The translations under genes were made by a program, and so were the position numbers. Below are positions 34,778 through 42,541 of a stretch of 59,770 nt of DNA, piece after piece. Source of the DNA: a bacterium. GTDB lineage: Bacteria; Planctomycetota; UBA1135; UBA2386. The DNA lies in the NCBI GenBank assembly GCA_024743115.1, contig JANSXC010000007.1:1-59770 (forward strand). Reading direction: 5' to 3'. The notes beneath the pieces were generated by a model. It worked only from the letters and a program-made list of their open reading frames with translations, made no database searches and had not been told where the DNA came from. Each line of letters begins with the position of its first letter. Positions within the stretch are counted from its first letter, which is position 1.

Positions 34778-36022
34778 CTACCGCCCAGCGCTCGGCCGCC
34801 GCAGCACGAGGACGCCGTTGCCGCCGCCGAAGCCGAAGCTGTTCTTCATCGCGAGATCGATGCGGACCTCCTGGGGTTCCTTGCCGACCAGGTGGATACC
34901 GCAGTCGGGATCCGGGCGGTCGAGATTGAGGTTGGCGGGCACCACCTGCCGCGCCATTGCCATGATCGTGACGATCGACTCCACCGCCCCCGACGCGCCG
35001 AGCAGATGGCCGAAGAACGGCTTGAGCGAACTCACCGGCGTGGCGTCCGTCGCCGCTCCGAAGACCTCGCGGATGGACCGGCTCTCGCACAGGTCGTTGG
35101 CGGTCGTCGCCGTGCCGTGCGCATTGATGTAGTCGATATCGGCGGGCTCGCAGCCGGCATCCGCCAGAGCCCGGCGCATCGCGCGGGCCTGCCCCACGAC
35201 GTCGGGCGCCGTCACGTGGCCCGCGTCCGCCGACTCCCCATAGCCGAGCAGCTCGGCAAGGATCACGGCCCCCCGGGCCTCGGCCTTCTCACGTTCTTCG
35301 AGCACCAACACACCCGCGCCCTCGCCGAGCAGACAACCGTCGCGGTCCGCATCGAACGCGCGGTAGGCCGCGGCCGGGTCTTCGATACCGGACAGCACAC
35401 CGAGGTTGTTCCAGACCGCGTAGTGCAGCGGATTGAAGAACGCGTCGGCGCCGCCGCAGACGGTCGCATCGACGTAGCCGTCGCGGATCATGCGGAAGCC
35501 GTTGCCGATCGCGTTGGTCGAAGATGTGCACGCGGACACCACGACCTGATTCGTGCCGGTCAGCCGGTAGTGCATCGAGACGCCGGATGACAACGCGTTC
35601 CCCATGACATTGGGAACGGTGCTCGGCCGCATGCCCTTCGGGCCGAGTTCCTGGAAGCGCTGCATCGTGCGAAACGTCGTGTCCGCGGTCCCGACACCGG
35701 TGCCGATCACCGTCGCGACCTCTTGCGGCTCATAGGGTTTCTCGCCGATGAGTCCCGCCTGCTCGAGGGCCTGACCGGCCGCCTCCAGCACGAACGCCTG
35801 CGCCCGATCCTGCATGCGGATGCCGCGCCGTTTGAGACTCTCCTTCAAGGGTCCGTCGTCGACCTCGGCACCGTTCTGCACCTTGTTGCCCGCGGCATCG
35901 AAGCCCGCGAGCGGCGCGATGCCGGTCTCCCCCGCCATCAGGCGCGACCAGACCGTCTCTTCGTCCTGACCGATCGCGGTCACCAGCCCGAGTCCAGTGA
36001 CTACTACCGACCGCCGCTTCAT
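34778..36022 (-). CDS. Beta-ketoacyl-ACP synthase (FabF-like)
   Basis: 414 aa from ATG 36022, which overlaps the reductase TGA as ATGA; ATG 36034 would add four residues. The catalytic triad is Cys165 in VVVSACTSSTNA, His302 in NAHGTAT and His339 in KPFFGHLLGASG, so the enzyme should be active in decarboxylative condensation. SACTSS replaces the more usual T-A-C-A-S-S of FabF. The family closing motif NSFGFGGGN is present. It sits between a 3-oxoacyl-ACP reductase-like SDR and an ACP, so it probably elongates a specialised acyl chain rather than being the only housekeeping FabF, but this cannot be decided from one window. Confidence 0.93.
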   Translation of the reverse strand: MKRRSVVVTGLGLVTAIGQDEETVWSRLMAGETGIAPLAGFDAAGNKVQNGAEVDDGPLKESLKRRGIRMQDRAQAFVLEAAGQALEQAGLIGEKPYEPQEVATVIGTGVGTADTTFRTMQRFQELGPKGMRPSTVPNVMGNALSSGVSMHYRLTGTNQVVVSACTSSTNAIGNGFRMIRDGYVDATVCGGADAFFNPLHYAVWNNLGVLSGIEDPAAAYRAFDADRDGCLLGEGAGVLVLEEREKAEARGAVILAELLGYGESADAGHVTAPDVVGQARAMRRALADAGCEPADIDYINAHGTATTANDLCESRSIREVFGAATDATPVSSLKPFFGHLLGASGAVESIVTIMAMARQVVPANLNLDRPDPDCGIHLVGKEPQEVRIDLAMKNSFGFGGGNGVLVLRRPSAGR

Positions 36023-36795
36023 CCGTTCATCCACAGGCCACCGTCCACGTGCAAGATCTGACCAGTCATGTAGGACGCCTCCGTCGACAGCAGGAACGCG
36101 ACCACGTTGGCGACTTCTTCGGGCCGGGCGAGCCGCTGCAGCGGGACCCCCAGCGCAGTGCGATTGGCTTCGGTCATCGCCTCCGTCATGTCGGTCTCGA
36201 CGAAGCCGGGCGAAACCGCGTTGCAGCGGATGCCGAAACGCGCGGCCTCCCGAGCCAGGCTACGCGTGAGACTCACCAGCGCCGCCTTCGACGCGGCGTA
36301 GTCGGCTCCCATGATCTCCGCGGGACCGTGAGCCGCGAGCGAGGTGATGTTGACGATCGCTCCCGCCCGCTGTTTGCGCATGACGTTGTAGGCCGTCTGG
36401 CTGGCGACCATCGCCGCCTCGAGGTTGACCCGGAACGTGTCGCGCCACGCCGCGAGTTTGATGCCACGGAACGCCACGGCCCGACCACCCCCGGCGTTGT
36501 TGACGAGGCCGTCGATGCCACCGGCTTGCTCGGCGAACCGATTCACGAGTTCGGTGGCCGCCACCGGATCCGCGAGATCCGCGGCCAACGGAATCGCACC
36601 GTCACCGAGCTCCTCGGCCGCCTGCGCCACCCGCTCGGGATCGCGGCCGTGCACGCCGACGATCGCCCCATCGCGAATGCAGCGCAGCGCGATGGCCCGA
36701 CCAATGCCACGCGTGGAGCCTGTGACCAGGAGCCGCCGTCGCGGTTCGACGTCCGCCGCCCCGGATTCCGATTGGCCTGCCGAAGAACTACTCAC
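36019..36795 (-). CDS. 3-oxoacyl-ACP reductase-like SDR (FabG-like)
   Basis: 258 aa from GTG 36795; the only sensible start, because the reading frame extends upstream to 37098 into the DUF2063 gene and no ATG exists before the Rossmann fold. Motifs: TGSTRGIG (25-32), N-N-A-G (99-102), catalytic Ser152 in NITSLA, Tyr166 and Lys170 in Y-A-A-S-K, and the C-terminal M-T-G-Q-I-L-H-V-D-G-G typical of FabG. It reduces a 3-oxoacyl thioester with NADPH, in step with the adjoining ketosynthase and ACP. It starts 104 bases after the bufferin-type genes on the same strand, so cotranscription with them cannot be excluded. Confidence 0.9.
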   Translation of the reverse strand: MSSSSAGQSESGAADVEPRRRLLVTGSTRGIGRAIALRCIRDGAIVGVHGRDPERVAQAAEELGDGAIPLAADLADPVAATELVNRFAEQAGGIDGLVNNAGGGRAVAFRGIKLAAWRDTFRVNLEAAMVASQTAYNVMRKQRAGAIVNITSLAAHGPAEIMGADYAASKAALVSLTRSLAREAARFGIRCNAVSPGFVETDMTEAMTEANRTALGVPLQRLARPEEVANVVAFLLSTEASYMTGQILHVDGGLWMNG

Positions 36796-36898
36796 CCGGG
36801 CTACCGTAGCGAGGATCTGCCCTGGAACGAACAGGCGGTTCTGCGACGACCGGGAGCCGGCGCCGGTCGAACAGCAAGCGCAGCCGCAGCGGAGCGAC

Positions 36899-37720
36899 CT
36901 ACGCGCCGAACTCGACGCTGACGAACAGCCCGTCCGCCGCGAAGCTCTGGAACCACTCCGCCACCGGTTCACCCTCCTCGGCGGCCGCCAGTGCCTCACC
37001 GAGCGGCTGGCCGCCAACGAGCGCGGACAGCACGGCGTGCATCGACGGCGTGAAACGCTGCCGCCATACCCGCTCGTCCTTACGGAACACCGCGACATGG
37101 CTGCTGAGGGGTTCGGGCACGTCGACCGGGCTGCCCTCCTTCCAGGGTTGGTAGAACTCGTCGACCGGATGCTCGAAGGCCAGCAGTTGCAGCGATGGGT
37201 TCGACGTGAAGCGCGCGCTCATCCACTGCTCGGGCGCGACATCGCCAAACTGATCGACCGCCAGCGGTTCGAACTCCGGCGCGTCGAACGCTCGCGCGCA
37301 CGCGAGTTCGAGTTCGGCAAGCTCGGCGACGAACGCACGGTGCGGCAAACCGTCATCGCGCGCGATGAACGCCGGTAGACAGCGTCCCAGACGATTGAGG
37401 TTCGGGTGCCGGCTCGGGAACTCCGCGAGGTAGCGCGCAACCAGGTCCTGGAACCCGTCGGCCCCGAGCACGTGCGCCACGGCGCCGTAGTCACCCTGCA
37501 ACGCCTCGACGAGCCGCGCGAGATAGCCGCCGTTGTAGATCTGCAGCATGGCCGCTGCGTCGAGGCGCGGGTTCGGCGCGAGGATCTCGCCACGCGCGAC
37601 CTGGGCCTCGGGGATCAGGGCATCGACCGCTGATTCGGCGAGCGCGACATCGGCCGTGCTCGGGTGTTCGACGACACCCGCGAACCAACGCTGCAACAAC
37701 CGGAGTTCGGGCGCGCTCAT
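36899..37720 (-). CDS. bufC: BufC-like protein (DUF2063 / HvfC-type), partner of the MNIO enzyme
   Basis: 273 aa from ATG 37720, overlapping the MNIO gene stop as ATGA. The DUF2063 N-terminal domain is marked by LRLLQRWFAGVV, MLQIYNGGYLARLVEALQ, D-Y-G-A-V-A-H-V-L-G and FPSRHPNLNRLG. The C-terminal half (about 150-273) is the larger HvfC/BufC type, with a W-Q/W-x-R-Q-R-F-T-P region. In known bufferin and methanobactin loci such partners bind the precursor and present it to the MNIO enzyme. It is cytoplasmic, with no signal. Gene order precursor, MNIO, partner matches bufABC. Confidence 0.88.
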   Translation of the reverse strand: MSAPELRLLQRWFAGVVEHPSTADVALAESAVDALIPEAQVARGEILAPNPRLDAAAMLQIYNGGYLARLVEALQGDYGAVAHVLGADGFQDLVARYLAEFPSRHPNLNRLGRCLPAFIARDDGLPHRAFVAELAELELACARAFDAPEFEPLAVDQFGDVAPEQWMSARFTSNPSLQLLAFEHPVDEFYQPWKEGSPVDVPEPLSSHVAVFRKDERVWRQRFTPSMHAVLSALVGGQPLGEALAAAEEGEPVAEWFQSFAADGLFVSVEFGA

Positions 37721-38604
37721 CGCGGCGCCCCCGCGGATCCGGAAGCGGCGACCACGTCCGTCACGGTCGACTTGGGATCGCGGTGGCGCAGGGCCTTGCG
37801 AGCCTCGTCGTGGACCGCCTGGAAGTCCGGGATGTCGGCATCCCATTCGAGAAGCGTCGATCGCCCCCCACTGAGTTCGTGCGCGATGCGATAGAGGTCC
37901 CAGACCTCGTCGCATACCGGCCCGTCGTGCGTGTCGAGCCGATGCGTCTCGTAGGTCGTATGACCCGCGAGATGGAAGTAGACGACGTGATCCCAGGGCA
38001 CACCGCGGAGGTAGCCCTCGGCGTCGAAGTCGTGGTTGCTCGCGCAGACAAAGACGTTGTTCACGTCCATGAGCAAGCCGCACCCCGTCGCGGTCGCGAG
38101 CTCGCTCAGAAACTCCGGCTCCGTGTAGTCGGGCCCGGCAAACTGCAGGTAGGTACTCGGGTTCTCGAGCACGAGCGGCTGCTCGAGGATGTCCTGAACC
38201 GCGCGCACGCGTTCGATCAGGTGCCGCAGCGCGCCCTTCGTGTAGGGCAGCGGTAGCAGGTCGTGCAGGTTCTTGCCCTCGACGCCGGTCCAGCAGATGT
38301 GATCGCTGATCCAGCGGGCGCCGCAGCGCTGCTGCAGGGCCTTCAGCTGCCGCAGGTAGTCGCGATCGAGCGGATCCGTGCTGCCGATGTTCATCGACAC
38401 GCCGTGCATCACGATCGCGTAGTGCGCCGCAATCTCGTCTAGCACGCGCACCGGCCGCCCGCCGGTGTGCATGTAGTTCTCGGACAGGATCTCGAAGAAG
38501 TCGACCGCCGGCCGCTCCTCGAGAATCGTCTCGTAGTGCGTCGTACGCAGACCGATCCCGATACCGAGATCCGATCCGACGAGGGTTGCAAGGGAGCTGG
38601 TCAT
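37717..38604 (-). CDS. bufB: MNIO-family (DUF692) iron oxidase, BufB-like
   Basis: 295 aa. The TIM-barrel MNIO family uses a multi-iron site; the ligand motifs are all visible: SENYM, MHGVSMNIG, SDHICWTG, LENPSTYL, MDVNN, FHLAGH, DTHDGPV and LEWDADIP. Such enzymes modify cysteines of RiPP precursors to oxazolone/thioamide or thiooxazole groups. The gene lies between a Cys-rich precursor gene (44 bases upstream) and a DUF2063 gene (four-base overlap). This is the arrangement of bufferin loci, which make periplasmic copper-binding peptides. The ATG at 38604 gives the usual N-terminus (LGIGIGLRTTHYETI). All core ligands appear intact, so activity is expected. Confidence 0.93.
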   Translation of the reverse strand: MTSSLATLVGSDLGIGIGLRTTHYETILEERPAVDFFEILSENYMHTGGRPVRVLDEIAAHYAIVMHGVSMNIGSTDPLDRDYLRQLKALQQRCGARWISDHICWTGVEGKNLHDLLPLPYTKGALRHLIERVRAVQDILEQPLVLENPSTYLQFAGPDYTEPEFLSELATATGCGLLMDVNNVFVCASNHDFDAEGYLRGVPWDHVVYFHLAGHTTYETHRLDTHDGPVCDEVWDLYRIAHELSGGRSTLLEWDADIPDFQAVHDEARKALRHRDPKSTVTDVVAASGSAGAPR

Positions 38605-38647
38605 GATCGCGAGGTCCGCGCCGACGCTTCGGCAGGTGGAGAACCGA

Positions 38648-39004
38648 CTACTTCATCTTGGTGACCTTGCAGCCACCCGTGTTCTTGCACTCGTTCATGC
38701 CCTTGCAAGCGTTCTTTTCGGTCTTGCAGCCGCCCTGGCCCTTGCAGTCGTTCATGCTCTTGCACGAGTTGCTGACCGTCGCACAGCCGCCCTTGCTCTC
38801 GCAGCTGTTCTTGCCCGCACAGCCGTTGTTACCGGACTTGCAGCCGCCCTTGCCCTGACAGCTGTTCAGGCCTTTGCAGGCGTGTTTCTCGGTCATCGCG
38901 CTCATCTGGCTGTTCGACGCGCACGAGGTCAGGGTCGTGCTCGCCGTGCCGAGCAGCAGGCCGGTCACAGCGGCGGAAACGAGGGCAGAAGTGGTCTTCT
39001 TCAT
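38648..39004 (-). CDS. bufA: Bufferin-type Cys-rich RiPP precursor with lipoprotein signal (BufA2-like)
   Basis: 118 aa. MKKTTSALVSAAVTGLLLG leads to T-L-T-S-C with lipobox L-T-S-C (Cys28), so it should be a lipoprotein. The mature part has 12 cysteines at 43, 49, 55; 62, 68, 74; 81, 87, 93; 100, 106, 112. The spacing C-x5-C-x5-C then x6 repeats four times (19-residue unit), e.g. C-K-G-L-N-S-C-Q-G-K-G-G-C, with G-G-C closing every unit. Between cysteines it is almost all Lys, Gly, Asn and Ser. This is like BufA2-type metallophore precursors, except that those normally carry a cleavable non-lipid signal. It is followed by the MNIO and DUF2063 genes. Copper sequestration is inferred from known bufferins. 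Confidence 0.88.
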   Translation of the reverse strand: MKKTTSALVSAAVTGLLLGTASTTLTSCASNSQMSAMTEKHACKGLNSCQGKGGCKSGNNGCAGKNSCESKGGCATVSNSCKSMNDCKGQGGCKTEKNACKGMNECKNTGGCKVTKMK

Positions 39005-39097
39005 GATCGGGATCGTTGTTTGAGGTTTCGGTTCGTGAGGCCAGACCCGTCCAGGTCCGGCGATTGCGACGCTCTTACGAACCGCGATCCGGCAAGG

Positions 39098-39130
39098 TCC
39101 GAACTTCTTCCTGACCTCTCGAAGTTCGGA
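39098..39130. promoter_or_regulatory. Perfect inverted repeat upstream of the bufferin-type operon
   Basis: TCCGAACTTC at 39098-39107 and GAAGTTCGGA at 39121-39130 are perfect 10-bp inverted copies with a 13-base spacer. It lies between the upstream minus-strand gene (stop 39149) and bufA (ATG 39004). Without a T run on the minus strand it could be a terminator for the upstream gene or an operator for the metal-stress locus. Confidence 0.5.
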
Positions 39131-39148
39131 GCCATGCCGACGGAACCG

Positions 39149-41515
39149 CTACCTCACGAACGAAACCACGAGCCGAGACGTGCTCTGGAACGAGCTGCCG
39201 TCGAAGAGCCACGCCTGGAAATGCAGGGTCAGCGGGTCGAGCCACTCGGGCAGCGGGAACTGCCAGCCGCCGGTCGTGCCGTACTGGTAGGGCAGCGCGG
39301 CGAGAAAATTGGGCGCGCCGATGTCGACGAACAGTCGACAGTTCGTCGGCACGAGCGGGCTGGCGACCGGCAGATTCGCATGGCTGAGCGACACCAGCAT
39401 GAAGTAGCCGACCGGGCTGCTGTTGCTGGCAACGACGCTCTGGAACTCGGATCCGATCTGCTGGTTGCCGGCCCACCCGATCGTGCCTGAACTGCAACCG
39501 GCACCGGTCACCAACGGGCTGGCGACGCTCGGGTAGCTGAGGCCATGGCCGTAGACCGGGTTGGTGTTGCCGACGTCATCGACGCCGTAGGCGAACAGGA
39601 AGTTGTCACGACTGGCGTCGAAGGCGCACGCCACGGGCGTGGGCCGCTCGTTCGCGCCGTAGTAGAGCACCGCGGAGTTGTTGCCACCCTCGGTCACGGC
39701 ACCCTGGTAGCCGAGTCGGGCGAAGTAGGCGATCGGGGTGCCTGGCGTGACGGCACGAAAGCCGAGGCCGAAATGCGACCGGTCGTTCGTGTCGTAGGCC
39801 AAACCGGTCGCCTCCCAACGGCGATCGCCGTTGCTCCGAATCGTCACGGGCGGTCGCGACGACTGCGGCGCCTGCAAGCCATCGGCCCAGTCGAAGCGCT
39901 GCGTTTGCAGATCCGTCCCCGCAATGAGCGTGGTCTTGAACGGCACGGCCGCGAACTCGGCCGCGGTGAAACCGATGGCGTAGCGGCCACCACTGCCGGC
40001 GATCACCGGTCCGAGTTGGTGCCGCGAACGACCGGCCTGGTCCGCCAGGAAGGAGCCGAGCGAGCGCGAGGACGTCGTGAGCTGCCGCGCCCGCACGTCC
40101 CACCGCGCGGCGGGCTGGCCACCGTCGTGCAGCTGATAGGCACAGACCCACCGCGCCTGCTGCGCGACCTGATTGACCGTGGGCCGTTCGGCGTCCAGCT
40201 GCGACCCTGTGGCAACGAAGAACGGATTGCCGAAGGATCCGAACCCGGACATCGTAACGGGCACGGCCATCACGCTGCTCGTGGCCGTGTTTGCGAGGTT
40301 GCCGGAGTTCGCGGCATTGTCCTCGGCCTGGAACACGACGAGACCCGTTGCGCCACTCGATCCCGAAGCGACGCCGCCGACGTCGATCCGCCAGGCGTTC
40401 TGGCTCGGCGCCAGGTTCAGCGCCACGACGAACGCGTTGAACGCGGTCGACCCGCTGTCGTGCACATGCGCCCGGATCGCGCTCGCACGCACCGCGCTGT
40501 TGCGGAAGTAGCGACCAACGGCGAGCAGATAGCGGTCCGCACCACCGACGTAGGCACACGAACATTCGTTGGTGTCCCAGACGGAAGTGATGTCTGAGAA
40601 CACGAGGTCCGGCCCCTGGAGATTGAAGTTCACGAGCACGGCCCACACGTCGCTATCGACCGCCGAAGCGTTCCGCGTGTACGCGATCATCACGCTCTGG
40701 CCGCCGGTCTCGCCATCCCAGCAGATGTCCACCTCGCCCACCGGCGACGAACTGCCACCGCTCACGTACTTCCGCGACAACAGGGGGTCGACCACGATCG
40801 GCAGGCTGGCGTTCGCCAGCCAGGCCCCCGGCACACGGAGTGTGATCTCGCCGTCGTGGAACGAGGTCTCGAGTTCCCGGCGCGCACCAGTCGCGTCGTA
40901 GGCCCAAGCCTTGCCGTAGCTCACAATCTCCCGACCCTCCGCGTCCGAGAACGCGATCTCGCGATGAACCGCGGCCTGATCGGCACAGCTCAGGTCGGTC
41001 GACACGGCACCCGTGATCACGAGATCGCCGTCGGCCGGCAGCTCGTCGATGACGAACGTCTGCTCCAACCCGTGTGCCAACACGTCATAGGCCTCGACCA
41101 CGCCCGCGAAGTGATACTCGTAACGGAAGTCGCCGTGCTCGTGCCGCGGCGACTTCGCACCGGCCAGATCGACCCCGCCGATCGTCGCCGACGTCGTACG
41201 CCACGACCACGGCTGATTGCGCGGGTAGTCGCCACCGAGATAGGGCACGAACGTCATACCGTCATGGAACGACACCTTGTAATCGTGACCCGCGGCCCAC
41301 GTTCCGTAGCTCAGCCCACCATCCTCGGCCGCAGTGTGGATCGGCGTCCGCAGTCGCGGCAGCTCGAGGTCGCTGACCACGGGCTGTTCGGGTACATGCT
41401 GCGGTTCGGCAAGCTGCGGAGCGAGACCCGCAGCCTGCTGCGCACCTGTCGGGAGGGAGAACGCGGTAACACCGGCCAGCAGTGCGACCCGCGACAGAGA
41501 TCGTTGGAGATTCAT
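39149..41515 (-). CDS. Large secreted protein of unknown function
   Basis: 788 aa from ATG 41515, giving a signal peptide (LQRSLSRVALLAGVTAFSLPTGAQ). The N-terminal 250 residues (LSYGTWAAGHDYKVSFHDG; WLANASLPIVVDPLL) resemble a leader domain that ends in I-V-V-D-P-L, seen before repeat or propeller regions in secreted planctomycete proteins. The rest is beta-rich with segments such as VMIAYTRNASAVDSDVWAV and DRYLLAVGRYF, suggesting propeller blades. The C-terminal part (LSHANLPVASPLVPTNCRLF; WQFPLPEWLDPLTLHFQAW) looks like a distant version of the shared C-terminal domain. No enzyme motif was seen. It is monocistronic or first in the run before bufA. Confidence 0.8.
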   Translation of the reverse strand: MNLQRSLSRVALLAGVTAFSLPTGAQQAAGLAPQLAEPQHVPEQPVVSDLELPRLRTPIHTAAEDGGLSYGTWAAGHDYKVSFHDGMTFVPYLGGDYPRNQPWSWRTTSATIGGVDLAGAKSPRHEHGDFRYEYHFAGVVEAYDVLAHGLEQTFVIDELPADGDLVITGAVSTDLSCADQAAVHREIAFSDAEGREIVSYGKAWAYDATGARRELETSFHDGEITLRVPGAWLANASLPIVVDPLLSRKYVSGGSSSPVGEVDICWDGETGGQSVMIAYTRNASAVDSDVWAVLVNFNLQGPDLVFSDITSVWDTNECSCAYVGGADRYLLAVGRYFRNSAVRASAIRAHVHDSGSTAFNAFVVALNLAPSQNAWRIDVGGVASGSSGATGLVVFQAEDNAANSGNLANTATSSVMAVPVTMSGFGSFGNPFFVATGSQLDAERPTVNQVAQQARWVCAYQLHDGGQPAARWDVRARQLTTSSRSLGSFLADQAGRSRHQLGPVIAGSGGRYAIGFTAAEFAAVPFKTTLIAGTDLQTQRFDWADGLQAPQSSRPPVTIRSNGDRRWEATGLAYDTNDRSHFGLGFRAVTPGTPIAYFARLGYQGAVTEGGNNSAVLYYGANERPTPVACAFDASRDNFLFAYGVDDVGNTNPVYGHGLSYPSVASPLVTGAGCSSGTIGWAGNQQIGSEFQSVVASNSSPVGYFMLVSLSHANLPVASPLVPTNCRLFVDIGAPNFLAALPYQYGTTGGWQFPLPEWLDPLTLHFQAWLFDGSSFQSTSRLVVSFVR

Positions 41516-41607
41516 CGGGATTCGGATCAGCCCGCAATGGCGAGCCGCTACGCGCCTTCCATGTCGCGACCGCGCAGGCGGCGACAGCGAATCCCCGACG
41601 GCTCGTC

Positions 41608-42198
41608 CTACGCTGGCTGATTCTTGTCCTGCAGCGCCAACCCGACGATGAGCATCACCAGCCCGCCCAGCGCCAGCACGCCGCATATCACGATCCCGAA
41701 GCACCCCCCGGCCAGTGACGAGATCACTGCAATCGGGTTGGTGCTCGAGACATCGAAGTAGCGCACCTGGCCGTCGCCCCTCATCTCGGACTCTCGAACC
41801 TCGAACGAGTATTCCCCCGCGCTCGCGGCTTCGAACGTACCGATCAGGTAGGCGTGGCGGCCGTTGACGGCCATCTGCGAGTCGCCGGACGCCTCGTCGA
41901 TCGCAATCGTCTCGCCGCCGGGCCCGAGAATCCGGAGTGTCACACCGGACGGCAGCCGCCGGTCGACGCGGTGATCTTCGCCCTGCCGTGAGAAGTCGTA
42001 GACATGCCAGACGTAGAGCGTCGAAACTCGCGGCAGCTCGGCGGTCGCCTTCTGATTGGGCTCGAGTCTGAGTTCGATATCGAAATCGGTCGCCGTGTGC
42101 TCCATCGCGACGTCCACCGCGTCGTGCACGAGGCCGAAGTAGGCGATGACAGCGAGCCCGAGCGCACCGAGCCCGCAGAACGTGAGGGGTCGATTCAT
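41608..42198 (-). CDS. Membrane-anchored protein with N- and C-terminal helices
   Basis: 196 aa from ATG 42198. Helix 1 is TFCGLGALGLAVIAYFGLV; a beta-rich extracytoplasmic region (about 25-145) includes GVTLRILGPGGETIAID and HAYLIGTFEAASAGEYSFEV; helix 2 is the long VISSLAGGCFGIVICGVLAL segment near the C-terminus, ending in a short polar tail (QDKNQPA). The middle part reads like a small pre-peptidase or jelly-roll domain that reports on stretch or ligand, but no family was recognised. It lies 92 bases upstream of the large secreted protein gene on the same strand. Confidence 0.7.
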   Translation of the reverse strand: MNRPLTFCGLGALGLAVIAYFGLVHDAVDVAMEHTATDFDIELRLEPNQKATAELPRVSTLYVWHVYDFSRQGEDHRVDRRLPSGVTLRILGPGGETIAIDEASGDSQMAVNGRHAYLIGTFEAASAGEYSFEVRESEMRGDGQVRYFDVSSTNPIAVISSLAGGCFGIVICGVLALGGLVMLIVGLALQDKNQPA

Positions 42199-42310
42199 GG
42201 TTTGCGAGTTTACGGCGCCGGATGCCGCCGGAGACGGAGCAAAGCCGACCTTGTGCACTGCCGACCTTGTGAACTGGGCCACCATGACCGATTCTCCGGA
42301 CATGCTCTGA

Positions 42311-42526
42311 ATGCTCGCATCCCCCCGACGGATCACGGTCGTGATCCTGGCTGCCGCCGTGGGTCTCGGCCTCGAGCAGTTCACGGCACTCGAGCACGCG
42401 TTCCTGCCGGCACTCCTCGCCGGCATGGTGCTCGCGATGTTCGTGCCCAGCAAGAGCGCGTGCGCGGTCAGGCTGCCGGCGACACGAACCGAGTCGCCTC
42501 GTGAAGCACCCAAGCCCGGTGACTGA
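42311..42526 (+). CDS. Small membrane protein
   Basis: 71 aa from ATG 42311. Two hydrophobic segments, ITVVILAAAVGLGLEQ and HAFLPALLAGMVLAMFV, are separated by a short polar turn, and a Pro/Arg-rich tail follows. It fills the gap between a divergent membrane protein gene and a convergent one. No family was recognised. Length and antisense-free location favour a gene, but no clear ribosome binding site is seen. Confidence 0.45.
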   Translation: MLASPRRITVVILAAAVGLGLEQFTALEHAFLPALLAGMVLAMFVPSKSACAVRLPATRTESPREAPKPGD

Positions 42527-42541
42527 GGAGCCGACGACCCC

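Noticed and set aside
36796..37098. An upstream extension of the FabG-like gene to 37098
   Set aside because: It overlaps the DUF2063 gene, is Arg/Ser-rich, and FabG proteins start near the GTG at 36795.
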